Source: Bradyrhizobium betae
GTDB taxonomy: Bacteria; Pseudomonadota; Alphaproteobacteria; Rhizobiales; Xanthobacteraceae
Length of the DNA: 64,000 nucleotides
Direction: 5' to 3'
Assembly (NCBI RefSeq): GCF_004123905.1
Contig: NZ_MZXW01000024.1
Coordinates: forward strand, 1-64,000
Part shown: positions 8,921 through 18,900 of the stretch, piece after piece
How the letters are laid out: every line of letters starts with the position of its first letter
How positions within the stretch are numbered: the first letter of the stretch is position 1
The notes under the pieces: generated by a model
What the model was told of the DNA's origin: nothing
What the model saw: only the letters and a program-made list of their open reading frames with translations
Database searches by the model: none
Translations under genes and position numbers: made by a program

Positions 8921-9538
8921 TTGCGACCTCAGCCAATAAGCCTTTAGAGCGAACGGGCTTCAAAATAGTGACCGCCCCCGCCGTAACTAAGTCATTAGCA
9001 ACCCACGGTTGGCAAGCCCCGAACTTGCTCAATCGATCATTGGACGGACTGTGGCCCTGCGTGCCGAGTCGCGGGCGCGGCAAGGCCCGAGAAGCCGCGG
9101 CGTACTGGGTGCCTCGCCTTCGTGGGGCGTGACGACAACATGGTGAAGCCTGCCTACTTCACCGACCGCACCAGTTTCGCACCACAAACGACACGAACAA
9201 ACCACGACGAACGCGATCAAGTTCAAACAAAAACGCAGCAAAATCAACGAAGCTGGTCGATAGTCTGCCGCTCATAACGGTCTGGTTGCATGTTCGAACC
9301 GGCTGACCGACCAGTGGAATCTGCGCCGCCATGATGCGAGGGTTGGCTCGCCGCATCAGTCTTGCCCCCCGAAGGCGGCGGACAAATGTCCGACGTGTTA
9401 GCGCCGGGGACATCCTTTCCGTACTCCAAAGAAGCCGAATTCCCTACGCGCGGTGAGGAATGCTTTTCGCCTGTAGCTTTATCTGTTCATTTTGCTTCGC
9501 CAAGACTTCGCTCAAAAAGCCAAGAGTGGCGAGGCATT
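8921..9538. other. Intergenic region inside the island
   Basis: About 620 bases between the leftward TIGR04141-like gene and the rightward excisionase-like gene. Short open frames here have no recognisable content. It should hold the divergent promoters of both units; I see no clear operator or repeat. Confidence 0.4.
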
Positions 9539-9847
9539 ATGCGTTTGCGTCCCCAGAGCATGCAGCCACCCTATTCTTCGACCGAGGTCGCGGCAGCGAT
9601 TGGCGTCTCTCTAGATACATTCTATCGCACGCGCCGCCTCAGGCACGAGCGCGATGGCTTGCCTTCGCCGATCAGCGAGCGAGGACCGCTGAAATGGGAA
9701 CGTACCGGCTTCGATGCTTGGCTTACCCGATACCATCCTATGCGCCCAAAGACGATTGCTAATGACGCATTCACGCCACCGCCGGCAGCAAGCGACGAGG
9801 AACACCGCGAGCGGCTGCGCAGAGCCTACGGCCAGCACGACGCTTGA
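9539..9847 (+). CDS. Excisionase/AlpA-like helix-turn-helix protein
   Basis: 102-residue protein with a MerR/AlpA-type winged-helix start: YSSTEVAAAIGVSLDTFYR, then RRLRHERDGLPSPI and WERTGFDAWLTRYH. That pattern matches small DNA-binding proteins that act as excisionases or transcription factors beside tyrosine integrases. The ATG at 9539 was chosen because the longer frame upstream has no domain content; the GAGG before it is weak. It precedes the integrase by about 60 bases on the same strand. Confidence 0.7.
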   Translation: MRLRPQSMQPPYSSTEVAAAIGVSLDTFYRTRRLRHERDGLPSPISERGPLKWERTGFDAWLTRYHPMRPKTIANDAFTPPPAASDEEHRERLRRAYGQHDA

Positions 9848-9906
9848 CAGACTAGATCGCGCTAGATTCCAATGGGTGCCATCTCTCATTGGCACTCAGG
9901 CTCTTT

Positions 9907-11433
9907 ATGGCCGATCCCAAGTTTCCCCATGTGAAGTGGCGTGATGGCCGTCCTCGCTCGTCGCACGGCGCTTATGCCAGGGCACTCGGCTTTGTCGATG
10001 CCGACCTGCGCCATCCGCCGTACGATGAAAAGGGACGTCCGGTCGGTGCGTGGTTCAATCTCCAAGAAGCCTCAGACTTTTCAGACAAACGAAAGTCGGA
10101 AATTGAGGCGGCTCGCCGTGCCGGTAAGCTGCCGAAGAAAATTACGATCCGGAAGCGTTCTACGATCGAAGATCTTCTGGACGATTGGAGCAAGTCGGTT
10201 GAGTTCAAGGCGTTGTCGTCCGCCTCACAATCTTCCTATCGAAAATGTATCTCCGCTATCTTGTACCGACCGCAATCACGCGAATCCGCGGCAAAGATGC
10301 GTGCCGAAATCCGTGCTGCCAAGCTGCTCGGCGTGGCCGAGCCCGCACGAGAGCTCGAGGCGATCGCGACTGCCACTCCGACATCGATCGGCAAACCGGA
10401 GTTCCGCGCCTTCTATAACTATGCGAAATCGGCTCGCGGCCATCATATGGCGCTCTCGATGATCGCCACGCTCTCAGCGGCATTCACTTGGGGGCAGGAA
10501 AGCGTCTTGTGGCGTCTCGGACCCAACCCGCGAGAAGGCATGGAGTTCGATCATCCAGACGGACGCATCGTACAGGTTGCGATGTCCGAATTTTCCGCGT
10601 GGGTCGCAGCAGCCGATGCGATCGAACGGCCTTCGGTCGGGGACAGCTTCCATCTGGCGTTGTTCACTGGGCAACGCCAGACTGACCGTTTAATTATGCG
10701 CAATGAGGGCGACGTCGAGGGCCGGCACGCGTTCCGGCAGAGCAAGACTGGCGAGCTTGTCGACATCAAGGAGGCGCCACAACTCAGCGCACGGCTAAAT
10801 GCCTCGCGTGCACGGATAAAGGAACTCAAGCTTCGGCTTCAACTGGATAAGGTGCCACCCGAGCTCGTGGTCAACGAGGACAATGGTGAGCCTTATGACG
10901 AGAGTACCTATCGCCATTGGGTGTCGACCGCACGGGCCGTCGCTATCTTCGGCTTTCTCGCGCGCGACAACGCGCGCCAGGCAATTGTCCGCGCAGAGCG
11001 ACTGAACGCCGAACTGATTAAAAACGTCGACAAGCTGTTCGCCCCCTTTCCTCTCGATGAGGAGAAAAAGGCGCAGCGCGCCCGAGCGGTCGATCAGCGC
11101 AAGCGCGCATTAGCGGAATGGCTGGATGCGCAGACCGCACGCGACAGCAATGGCCATGAGACAGCATGGCGTCTAAGGCCTTGCCCCGCGCTCATGTTCG
11201 TCAACGGCGCCGGCGAACTCGACCAAAAGCACGACCAAGACCTACGTGATACCTGCGTCATGCTTCTGGATCGGGCTGGCTGTGACTTGCTGACGATCTG
11301 CGACATCACTGGGCATTCATACCGAAGCGCGCAGACCATCGTGAAGCACTACCGCGCCCGCAATGCGGCTCGCGCCGATTTCGGTATCGACAGGCTTGAA
11401 TTGCAGGTGCGGAAGGAAGGCATGAAGAGCTGA
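9907..11433 (+). CDS. Site-specific tyrosine recombinase (island integrase)
   Basis: 508-residue integrase. The catalytic core shows the box-I arginine in LFTGQRQTDRL (R at about 257), a degenerate box II (QDLRDTCVMLLDRAG), TGHS and the C-terminal HY with tyrosine near 480. An insertion of about 100 residues separates box I from box II, which is long but known in rhizobial island integrases. The N-terminal part has a SAM-like core-binding region (DLLDDWSKSVEFKALSSASQ). I used the ATG at 9907; a TTG six codons upstream is also possible. The gene ends 165 bases from the 3' end of tRNA-Lys, the usual arrangement for tRNA-targeting integrases. It would recombine the tRNA 3' end with the element's att site. 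Confidence 0.9.
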   Translation: MADPKFPHVKWRDGRPRSSHGAYARALGFVDADLRHPPYDEKGRPVGAWFNLQEASDFSDKRKSEIEAARRAGKLPKKITIRKRSTIEDLLDDWSKSVEFKALSSASQSSYRKCISAILYRPQSRESAAKMRAEIRAAKLLGVAEPARELEAIATATPTSIGKPEFRAFYNYAKSARGHHMALSMIATLSAAFTWGQESVLWRLGPNPREGMEFDHPDGRIVQVAMSEFSAWVAAADAIERPSVGDSFHLALFTGQRQTDRLIMRNEGDVEGRHAFRQSKTGELVDIKEAPQLSARLNASRARIKELKLRLQLDKVPPELVVNEDNGEPYDESTYRHWVSTARAVAIFGFLARDNARQAIVRAERLNAELIKNVDKLFAPFPLDEEKKAQRARAVDQRKRALAEWLDAQTARDSNGHETAWRLRPCPALMFVNGAGELDQKHDQDLRDTCVMLLDRAGCDLLTICDITGHSYRSAQTIVKHYRARNAARADFGIDRLELQVRKEGMKS

Positions 11434-11494
11434 ACGCGGACCGGTGGGTCTCGTGTTAGAGTGGTGGATGGGCTTCGGTCCTGTTTATCCGACT

Positions 11495-11513
11495 CGTCGC
11501 ACGGCGTGCGACG
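11495..11513. repeat. Perfect 8-bp-arm palindrome after the integrase
   Basis: CGTCGCAC-GGC-GTGCGACG lies between the integrase stop and tRNA-Lys. It may be an integrase terminator without a T-run, or an integrase arm-type or core site. Only the symmetry is certain. Confidence 0.5.
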
Positions 11514-11565
11514 TACGACCATTAAAAGCGTCGCATGAGACCCGGTTTGTTCTGTCGAGGAATTT

Positions 11566-11584
11566 AAAAAAGCCCTTGCGGGCC
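11566..11584 (-). terminator. Intrinsic terminator of tRNA-Lys
   Basis: On the minus strand GCCC-GCAA-GGGC is followed by six T residues, 15 bases past the CCA end of tRNA-Lys. It is a short but classical rho-independent signal. Confidence 0.75.
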
Positions 11585-11597
11585 AATCGCTTGAGGG

Positions 11598-11673
<76 letters not shown>

Positions 11674-11772
11674 GAAAGGCGGTCAAATGCCTTGCGAGGC
11701 CGGTCGTTTAGCAAAGCGATCCGGGGATGGCAAGCGATGCGGTGAAGGTTTTTCCACCATCCCCAAAAAGCG

Positions 11773-11796
11773 AAAAGCCGCTGGATTCCAGCGGCT
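11773..11796 (-). terminator. Intrinsic terminator of the Spy/CpxP-like gene
   Basis: Minus-strand hairpin with nine-base arms AGCCGCTGG and CCAGCGGCT around a three-base loop, followed by TTTT, about 50 bases past the stop of the leftward periplasmic-protein gene. Confidence 0.8.
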
Positions 11797-11843
11797 TCGC
11801 CAAGGTTAACCTCCGGGTTGATCCCCGCAAAACCCCTGATCGC

Positions 11844-12440
11844 TCAGAGCCGACCCTCGCGATCCCGGTCCGGGCCGCCATCGCGGTCGAAACGATCGCC
11901 ATGGAAGTGGTCCATGCCGCGCTCCATCATGCGATCCATGCCGCGTTCCATGAAGTGCCGGGGCGGGCCGTCCTCGCCGCCGCCGAACGGGCCGCGGTGG
12001 CGGGTCAGCACGGCGAGGCGCCGCTTCTGGCCCTCGTCCAGGGTCTTGTAGAGCGGATCGGCGGCATCGGCGATCTTCTTCAGGGCCGCGGAGGTCGCGC
12101 CCATGTCCTCGGCGCGCTCGCGCAGGCGGGCGACCGGATCCTCCGGCTTGTCCGCGCTACCGGGGCCGGCATTCATGCGCGCATTGGCGCGGTCGATGCG
12201 CAGCTTGGCGAAGTCGCGCACGGCGGCCTCGACCGGCGGCCACAGCTTCTCCTGGTCGGCATTGAGCTTGAGCCCGGCATGGACCGCGGCGATCCGCGCG
12301 TCGACGAAGGCGGCGCGGTCTTCCGGGTTCATGCGGATGTGGCGGAAGTGCTCCATCCACGGGTGATGATATTGGGCATAGACCGCGCCCGAGCCGGCGA
12401 TGCTGAGCACGGCGATGGCGGCGATGGTGAACTTCCTCAT
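11844..12440 (-). CDS. Spy/CpxP-like periplasmic protein (LTxxQ type)
   Basis: 198 residues with a cleavable signal peptide (MRKFTIAAIAVLSIAGSGAVYA) and a helical body. Family-like stretches are HAGLKLNADQEKLWPPVEAAV, with the LTxxQ-like heptad as LNADQEKLW, and DPLYKTLDEGQKRRL. The C-terminus is rich in Asp, Arg, His, Met and Gly (residues ~150-198), which could bind metal or anionic surfaces. Spy and CpxP relatives are periplasmic chaperones or envelope-stress modulators; that role is inferred. The gene is monocistronic, with its own terminator downstream and the dctP terminator upstream. Confidence 0.75.
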   Translation of the reverse strand: MRKFTIAAIAVLSIAGSGAVYAQYHHPWMEHFRHIRMNPEDRAAFVDARIAAVHAGLKLNADQEKLWPPVEAAVRDFAKLRIDRANARMNAGPGSADKPEDPVARLRERAEDMGATSAALKKIADAADPLYKTLDEGQKRRLAVLTRHRGPFGGGEDGPPRHFMERGMDRMMERGMDHFHGDRFDRDGGPDRDREGRL

Positions 12441-12582
12441 AAGGACCTCCTCTGGAAGGATGCCGTGAAGATGAGCGCCAAGCGCCTTACGCGCAACTTA
12501 CAACTTGGACAGGGAAGCCGTTCTGACAGAGATGTAACTGCCGTGAATGTCTGTTCAGATGCATACTGAAATGATTTGCAAC

Positions 12583-12613
12583 AAAAAGGGCTTCCGTGCC
12601 GGCACGGAAGCCC
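12583..12613 (-). terminator. Strong intrinsic terminator of dctP
   Basis: A perfect palindrome with 13-base arms (GGGCTTCCGTGCC and its complement, 12588-12613) is followed on the minus strand by TTTTT, about 70 bases past the dctP stop. The plus-strand side ends in TTT, so it may also act weakly in the other direction. Confidence 0.85.
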
Positions 12614-12681
12614 TTTGTTCATGCATGATTTATCCATGCACGACGTGAGCTGGTTCGTCGTGCGGTTAATTCGTAGTGCGC

Positions 12682-13686
12682 TCAGTTCGTGGTGCTCTTG
12701 GCTTCCTTCTGGAACTCGTCGATCAGCGGCTGGCCGACGCGGCTTGCGGCGTCCTTGTAGACCGGCTCCATCGCCTTGCGCATCGCCTCGTCCTGCTCGG
12801 CCGTGAGCTTGATGATCTCGCTCTTGCCGCTCTTCTTGATCTCGGCAAGCGCGTCGTCGTTTTCCTTCTGCGACTGCGCGTTGTTGAAGTCGGTGGCTTC
12901 CTTCATCGCCTTCGAAAGCTGGTCGCGGATGTCGACCGGCAGATCGTCCCAGAACTTCTTGTTCACGATCACGACGTAGCCGATGTAACCGTGATTGGTC
13001 TCGGTGATGTACTTCTGCACCTCATGCATCTTCTGCGTATAGATGTTCGACCAGGTGTTCTCCTGCCCGTCGACGACGCCGGTCTGCAGCGCCTGATAGA
13101 CTTCCGAGAACGCCATCACTTGCGGCAGCGAACCGAGCGCCTTGAACTGGGCCTGCAGCACGCGCGAGGACTGGATGCGGAACTTGACGCCCTGATAGTC
13201 AGCCGGCGTGATGAGCTTCTTGTTGGCGCTCATCTGCTTGAAGCCGTTGTCCCAATAGGCAAGGCCGGTGATGCCCTTGGAGTCCAAAAGCTTGAGCAGG
13301 CGGACGCCGAGCGGTCCCTCCGTCACCTTCCGCAGCGTCTTCAGGTCGGGAAGGATGTAGGGCAGATCGAACACCTCGAACTCGCGGATGCCGAGCGGGC
13401 CGAATTTGGAGTTGGACGGCGCCAGCATCTGCACGCTGCCGAGCTGAAGCGCCTCGAGCTCTTCCTTGTCCTTGTAGAGCGTCGAGTTCGGATAGACCTC
13501 GATCTTGACCTTGCCGCCGGTGTACTTCTCGGCGAGCTCCTTGAACTTCTCGGACGCCTTGCCCTTCGGCGTGTCGGTGGCGACGACATGGCTGAACTTG
13601 ATGATGATGGGCGATTGGGCCGATGCCAGCCCAGTCAAGCCAAATGCCAGTACCGCGACGGACGCCGCGATCGCGAAGGTGCGCAT
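12682..13686 (-). CDS. dctP: TRAP transporter solute-binding subunit DctP
   Basis: 334-residue periplasmic binding protein. A signal peptide (MRTFAIAASVAVLAFGLTGLASA) precedes the DctP fold: IIIKFSHVVATDTPKGKASEKF, PNSTLYKDKEELEALQLGSVQM, and the substrate-arginine region GVKFRIQSS followed by FSEVYQALQTGVVDGQENTW. Such proteins deliver C4-dicarboxylates or other organic acids to a DctQM membrane pair. No DctQ or DctM gene lies beside it here, so the partner must be elsewhere or downstream genes were lost. The exact ligand is not predictable. Confidence 0.88.
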   Translation of the reverse strand: MRTFAIAASVAVLAFGLTGLASAQSPIIIKFSHVVATDTPKGKASEKFKELAEKYTGGKVKIEVYPNSTLYKDKEELEALQLGSVQMLAPSNSKFGPLGIREFEVFDLPYILPDLKTLRKVTEGPLGVRLLKLLDSKGITGLAYWDNGFKQMSANKKLITPADYQGVKFRIQSSRVLQAQFKALGSLPQVMAFSEVYQALQTGVVDGQENTWSNIYTQKMHEVQKYITETNHGYIGYVVIVNKKFWDDLPVDIRDQLSKAMKEATDFNNAQSQKENDDALAEIKKSGKSEIIKLTAEQDEAMRKAMEPVYKDAASRVGQPLIDEFQKEAKSTTN

Positions 13687-13823
13687 AGTCTCTCCCTGTT
13701 GTTATTCTCTTGGGCTGCCCAATGCGGGCGCCTATCCAATAGCCGGGAGCATCAATAGCGGCTGGGACGCTGAGCCGCTATTGGCCGTTAGCAGGGCAGC
13801 TATTCATCATGAACGCCGCTGCG

Positions 13824-13950
13824 CCCCCTCTCCCGCATGCGGGAGAGGGTTGGGGAGAGGGTGTCTCCGCAATGGGACAATCCCAGTGAGGAAAGAACCC
13901 TCCCCCGCCACGCTCCGCGTGTCGGCCTCTCCCGCAAGCGGGAGAGGCGA
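13824..13950. repeat. Composite palindromic intergenic repeat (family A)
   Basis: Two hairpin modules between dctP and leuA: CCCTCTCCCGCATGCGGGAG at the left and CCTCTCCCGCAAGCGGGAGA at the right, separated by about 60 bases with CCACGCTCCGCGTG. A closely similar two-module element occurs at 27285-27420. It looks like a REP/BIME-type repeat found between genes in Bradyrhizobium-like genomes and may end the leuA transcript. Confidence 0.8.
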
Positions 13951-13961
13951 AGTCAGCAGCG

Positions 13962-15524
<1,563 letters not shown>

Positions 15525-15563
15525 TATCAGATTTCCTTTTGAGCTTTTGCGCCGTTCAGTGGT

Positions 15564-15640
15564 CTGGGCGCTTGAGGTGTCCGGTGATCTCGACCAACCC
15601 CTGAGCGCCCAGGCGCATGCGCCCAGCCGGCCCTCAGGGG
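15564..15640 (-). promoter_or_regulatory. leuA leader: mutually exclusive RNA hairpins (putative attenuator)
   Basis: Two helices compete. Helix A pairs 15633-15640 with 15598-15605 (eight perfect pairs, CCCCTGAG/CTCAGGGG on the transcript), enclosing a small GCGCATGCGC stem. Helix B pairs 15604-15612 with 15564-15572 (nine perfect pairs, CTGGGCGCT/AGCGCCCAG). They share bases 15604-15605 and cannot coexist. Helix A begins at the stop codon of the leader peptide, so a ribosome stalled on its Leu/Ile codons would change which helix forms. No clear T-run follows either helix, so control may be rho-dependent or act on leuA translation. Confidence 0.65.
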
Positions 15641-15753
15641 CAGCTAAGAAGGAGCTCGCCAATAATAAGGGTGAGCAAGGACGCGGCCGGGATCGTGGCG
15701 GCGGCCAGAGCCACCTCCCCCGAAATCCCATCGATTTGGCCGCGAATCAGCAT
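15634..15753 (-). CDS. leuA leader peptide (39 aa)
   Basis: ATG at 15753 with AAAAGGG seven bases upstream, 39 codons, TGA. The last 15 codons read SLLTLIIGELLLSCP, packed with Leu and Ile codons (six Leu, two Ile). The stop codon sits inside the 5' arm of the first regulatory hairpin, about 110 bases before leuA. This is the layout of ribosome-mediated attenuation for branched-chain amino-acid genes in proteobacteria. The peptide itself need have no other function. Confidence 0.7.
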   Translation of the reverse strand: MLIRGQIDGISGEVALAAATIPAASLLTLIIGELLLSCP

Positions 15754-15824
15754 TGCCAGACCCTTTTGAGCCCTCAAATCCTCGGTCAAAACCGTTGACG
15801 GTTGGTTGCCGGGAGGCTCGATAG

Positions 15825-15849
15825 GCCCGTTTCTAGACGAGAAACGGGC
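15825..15849. terminator. Ten-base-arm hairpin between the secreted-protein gene and leuA leader
   Basis: GCCCGTTTCT and AGAAACGGGC surround a five-base loop. It lies downstream of the leftward 1262-codon gene and just upstream of the leuA leader promoter region, so it may insulate the two. No T-run is present on the minus strand. Confidence 0.45.
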
Positions 15850-15939
15850 ACAACTGCAACGCCAAAAGATGGTCAGCAGAGGTGACCTGGTTGCAAGTCA
15901 GCACTTCCCGGTCCAGCGGGAAGCCTCTGATTTGATGCC

Positions 15940-15960
15940 CCCCGCGGGATCACCGCGGGG
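15940..15960 (-). terminator. GC hairpin after the mosaic secreted protein gene
   Basis: CCCCGCGG and CCGCGGGG pair around a five-base loop 14 bases past the stop of the 1262-codon gene. The position suits a terminator, but a T-run is missing. Confidence 0.45.
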
Positions 15961-15973
15961 CGCTGCAAGCGCG

Positions 15974-18900
15974 TCAGGCGTGGGCCGCAAGTTGGTTCTG
16001 AACCTGCACGCCGGGGTCGGTGATCACGGTGCCGCCATGGCCGTCGCTCGACAGCGCGAAGTCGGCCGCCGTGTACTGGCCGAGCAGCGAGAGCGATACG
16101 GTGTGCGAACCGTCCGACACCTTCAGCTTGCCGCCACTGTTGCCGGCATTGGCGGTGTAGGCCACCGTCGTGCCCTGACCGAACTGGATGTCGGAAAGAT
16201 CCAGGTGATTGCCGTCCTGCCAGCCGGAGATGAAGCCGCTGAAATCGGACGCGTGGTCCAGCACCAGCGTGGCGTCGCTCCCTGCGAAGGTCGCGTTGTG
16301 AACCGAGGCACCGCCGAAGGCATGGGCGGTGCCGCCGTTGCCGATCACCGTGCCGTAGGTGACACCGCCGGCTGCGACATACTGCGCACCGGACAGGATC
16401 ACTGTGTCGGCGGCGGTGCCGTAGACGTATTGGTTGCCGCCGTCGATCGTGGTGGCGACTGCTGTGCCCCAGTCGATCTGGATGCCGCCGCTGTTCACAA
16501 TGGTGCCGGTGGCGGTCGCAGCCTGGTAGACATTCTGCTCGCCGCCGCTGTTGACGACGGTGTCGGTCGCCCGGCCGTGGACGTTCTGGAGGCCGGCCGC
16601 GTCGATGACGGTGTCGTCGGCGGAGCCGAAGACGTCCTGGGTGCCACCCTCGATGGTGGTGCCATTGGCCGCGGCGCCCTCGACGACGTTCTGCTCGCCG
16701 CCGGCCCCGATCGTCGTGGCGGTTGCGATGCCACCGGCGTGGATGGCCTGCTCACCTAGCACAATAGTGTGGTCGGCGTGGCCGTAAACGAACAGTCCGG
16801 CCCCCTGCTCCACCGTCACGGTCGTGACAGCGCTGCGCACAGCGAGGCTCGCGCCGCTCTCGACCGTGACATTGCTATAGCTGGCATCGCTCTCGAAGGC
16901 CCAGGCACCGCTTTTCACGTCGACCTTCTCGATGCCGGTGCCCTTACCCAACGTTCCGTTTCCGGTGCCGGACAGGTTGATGGTGTCGTTGCCATCGCCA
17001 CCGTCGATGATGCCGGTGATAGTCGAGCCGGTGACGAGGTTGATGCTGTCGTCGCCGGCGCCCAGCAGCACGTCGCCGGAGACGATGCCGCTGTTGGTGA
17101 AGCTGTCGTTGCCGTCGCCGAGATCGATCGCCGAGCCGCCGGTCGCCACCATCAGCCCACTGTTGGTCAGCGTGTCGTCGCCGCCGTCGGTCCTGACGCC
17201 GCCGAGGATGCCGCCGCTGTTCGTGATGGTGTCAGCATAGCTGCCGACGATGTTGATCGCCTCGCCACCGAGGATCCTGGCGTTCATCACCGCCGCGTCC
17301 TCGTCCGACACGCCGGTCGGGCCATGGCCGTCGCCGCGGATCTGGCCTTGGTTGTGGACGGTGGTCGCGCCGAGCGCCGGGCCGTTGGAGGAATTGTCGA
17401 CCTGGATGGCGCGGCCGTAACCGTAGATCATGCCGCCCGCGTAGTTGTTGATCTCGCCGCCGCCCGCCGCGATACCCTCGGACACGTTGGCCTCGCCATC
17501 GTGGTAACCGTTGGCGCCGATGCCCTCGACCAGGCCGAAATTGTTCAGCTTGAGCAGGCCGTCGGCATCGATGGCGTCGCCGTCGCTGTCCTCGTATCCG
17601 GCCGAAGCACCGATGATGGTGCCACGGTTGGTGACGTAGACCGTGTTGGCTTCCGTCGCATCGTTGTCGATGTTGATGCCGGAGCCGTTGCGGCCGATCA
17701 GGGTCCCGGCGACTTCGTTGGTGATCGCCATGCCCTTCTTGTTGGTGATGGCGTGGCGGGACCCTTCGATCAGGCCGCCGTTGGTCACGATCCCGCCGGC
17801 GCTGCCGGCATAGTCGACCGCATCACCGCCATAGTAGCCGTTGGCAACGTCATCGGCAGCCGACTGGATTCTGCCGCCATTGTTGATCACCATATTGGGG
17901 CCGCCGCGGATCACGTCGGAATTGGCCCGGCTGTTGGTGATGATACCACCGGCGTTGCTGTTACCGTTGTTGGTGACCGTGACCGAGCTGACCTTGCCGA
18001 TGTCGACGAAGTTCAGCGCATAGTTGAGACCGCCGTCGATCCGCCCGACATTGGTCACGGTGACCACCGACCCGGAGCCGAGGGATCTGAATCCGACGCT
18101 GCCGTAAATGATGCCGGTCGGGCCATTGTAGAGCCTGAACGAACCCGTCACGCCGGTACCGCTCACCGCCTGGTAGTTCGGGCTGTCGAGTCCGATGATC
18201 CCGGCATTGTCGACGATCGTCGTGCCGCCGGTCGACTGACCGCCCGACCACAGCAGCGCGCCGGTGAACGTGCCATCCTGCGGGTCGAAAACGGCAAGCT
18301 TCCCGCCCAGGTCGATGGTGAGATGGTCGCTCCCCCCGATGGTGAGCGTCGACGTGACCGTCTGGCTGACGCCGATGTGCAGCGGATCATCGTTGACGAT
18401 GATGCCGGTCGCATCGGGGTAGGTGCTGACGATGGTCGTGCCATTGCTCGAAGTCGCATCGGTCAGATGCAGGCTGAAGCTGTCGTTGCCCTCGAGCACG
18501 TTGTCGCCTGACGTGGTGATGGTGACGGTGGCGGTGCTTTCACCGGCCTTGATCACGCCCGAGAATGTCAACGGCGCCGTGCCGCCGAAATCGGCCGCAT
18601 CAGTGGAGCCGAGCGAGATCACGCCGCTGAACGAAAGATCCCCCGCGGTGCCCTTGGTGCGCTCCACCACGAAGGTGAAGGTCCTGACATCGCTAGCGTT
18701 GCCTTCCGATTGCGAAACCGTCACGGAGTTCTCGGCAAAGCCGAAGAACTGAACCGGCTCATCGTTGACGATGGTGGCGTCGACCGTCGCCTTGTCGCCG
18801 ATATAGATGAGGCCGCTCTCGCTCGTGACAGTATCGAGGATGGCGTAGAAGTGCTCATCCGGCTCGTAGGTGGTGTCTCCGCTGATGTGGAACGTCACGG

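Noticed and set aside
12583-12613. Transposon end or attachment site
   Set aside because: The perfect 13-bp palindrome is better explained as the dctP terminator because of position and T-run.
12437-12637. Small minus-strand frame before the Spy/CpxP-like gene
   Set aside because: It runs across the dctP terminator hairpin and has no protein-like features.
16769-18511. 580-codon open frame on the plus strand
   Set aside because: It is antisense to the repeat region of the mosaic secreted protein; the Asp/Val/Ala-rich composition is the mirror of Gly/Thr/Asn repeats in GC-rich DNA, and no domain is visible.
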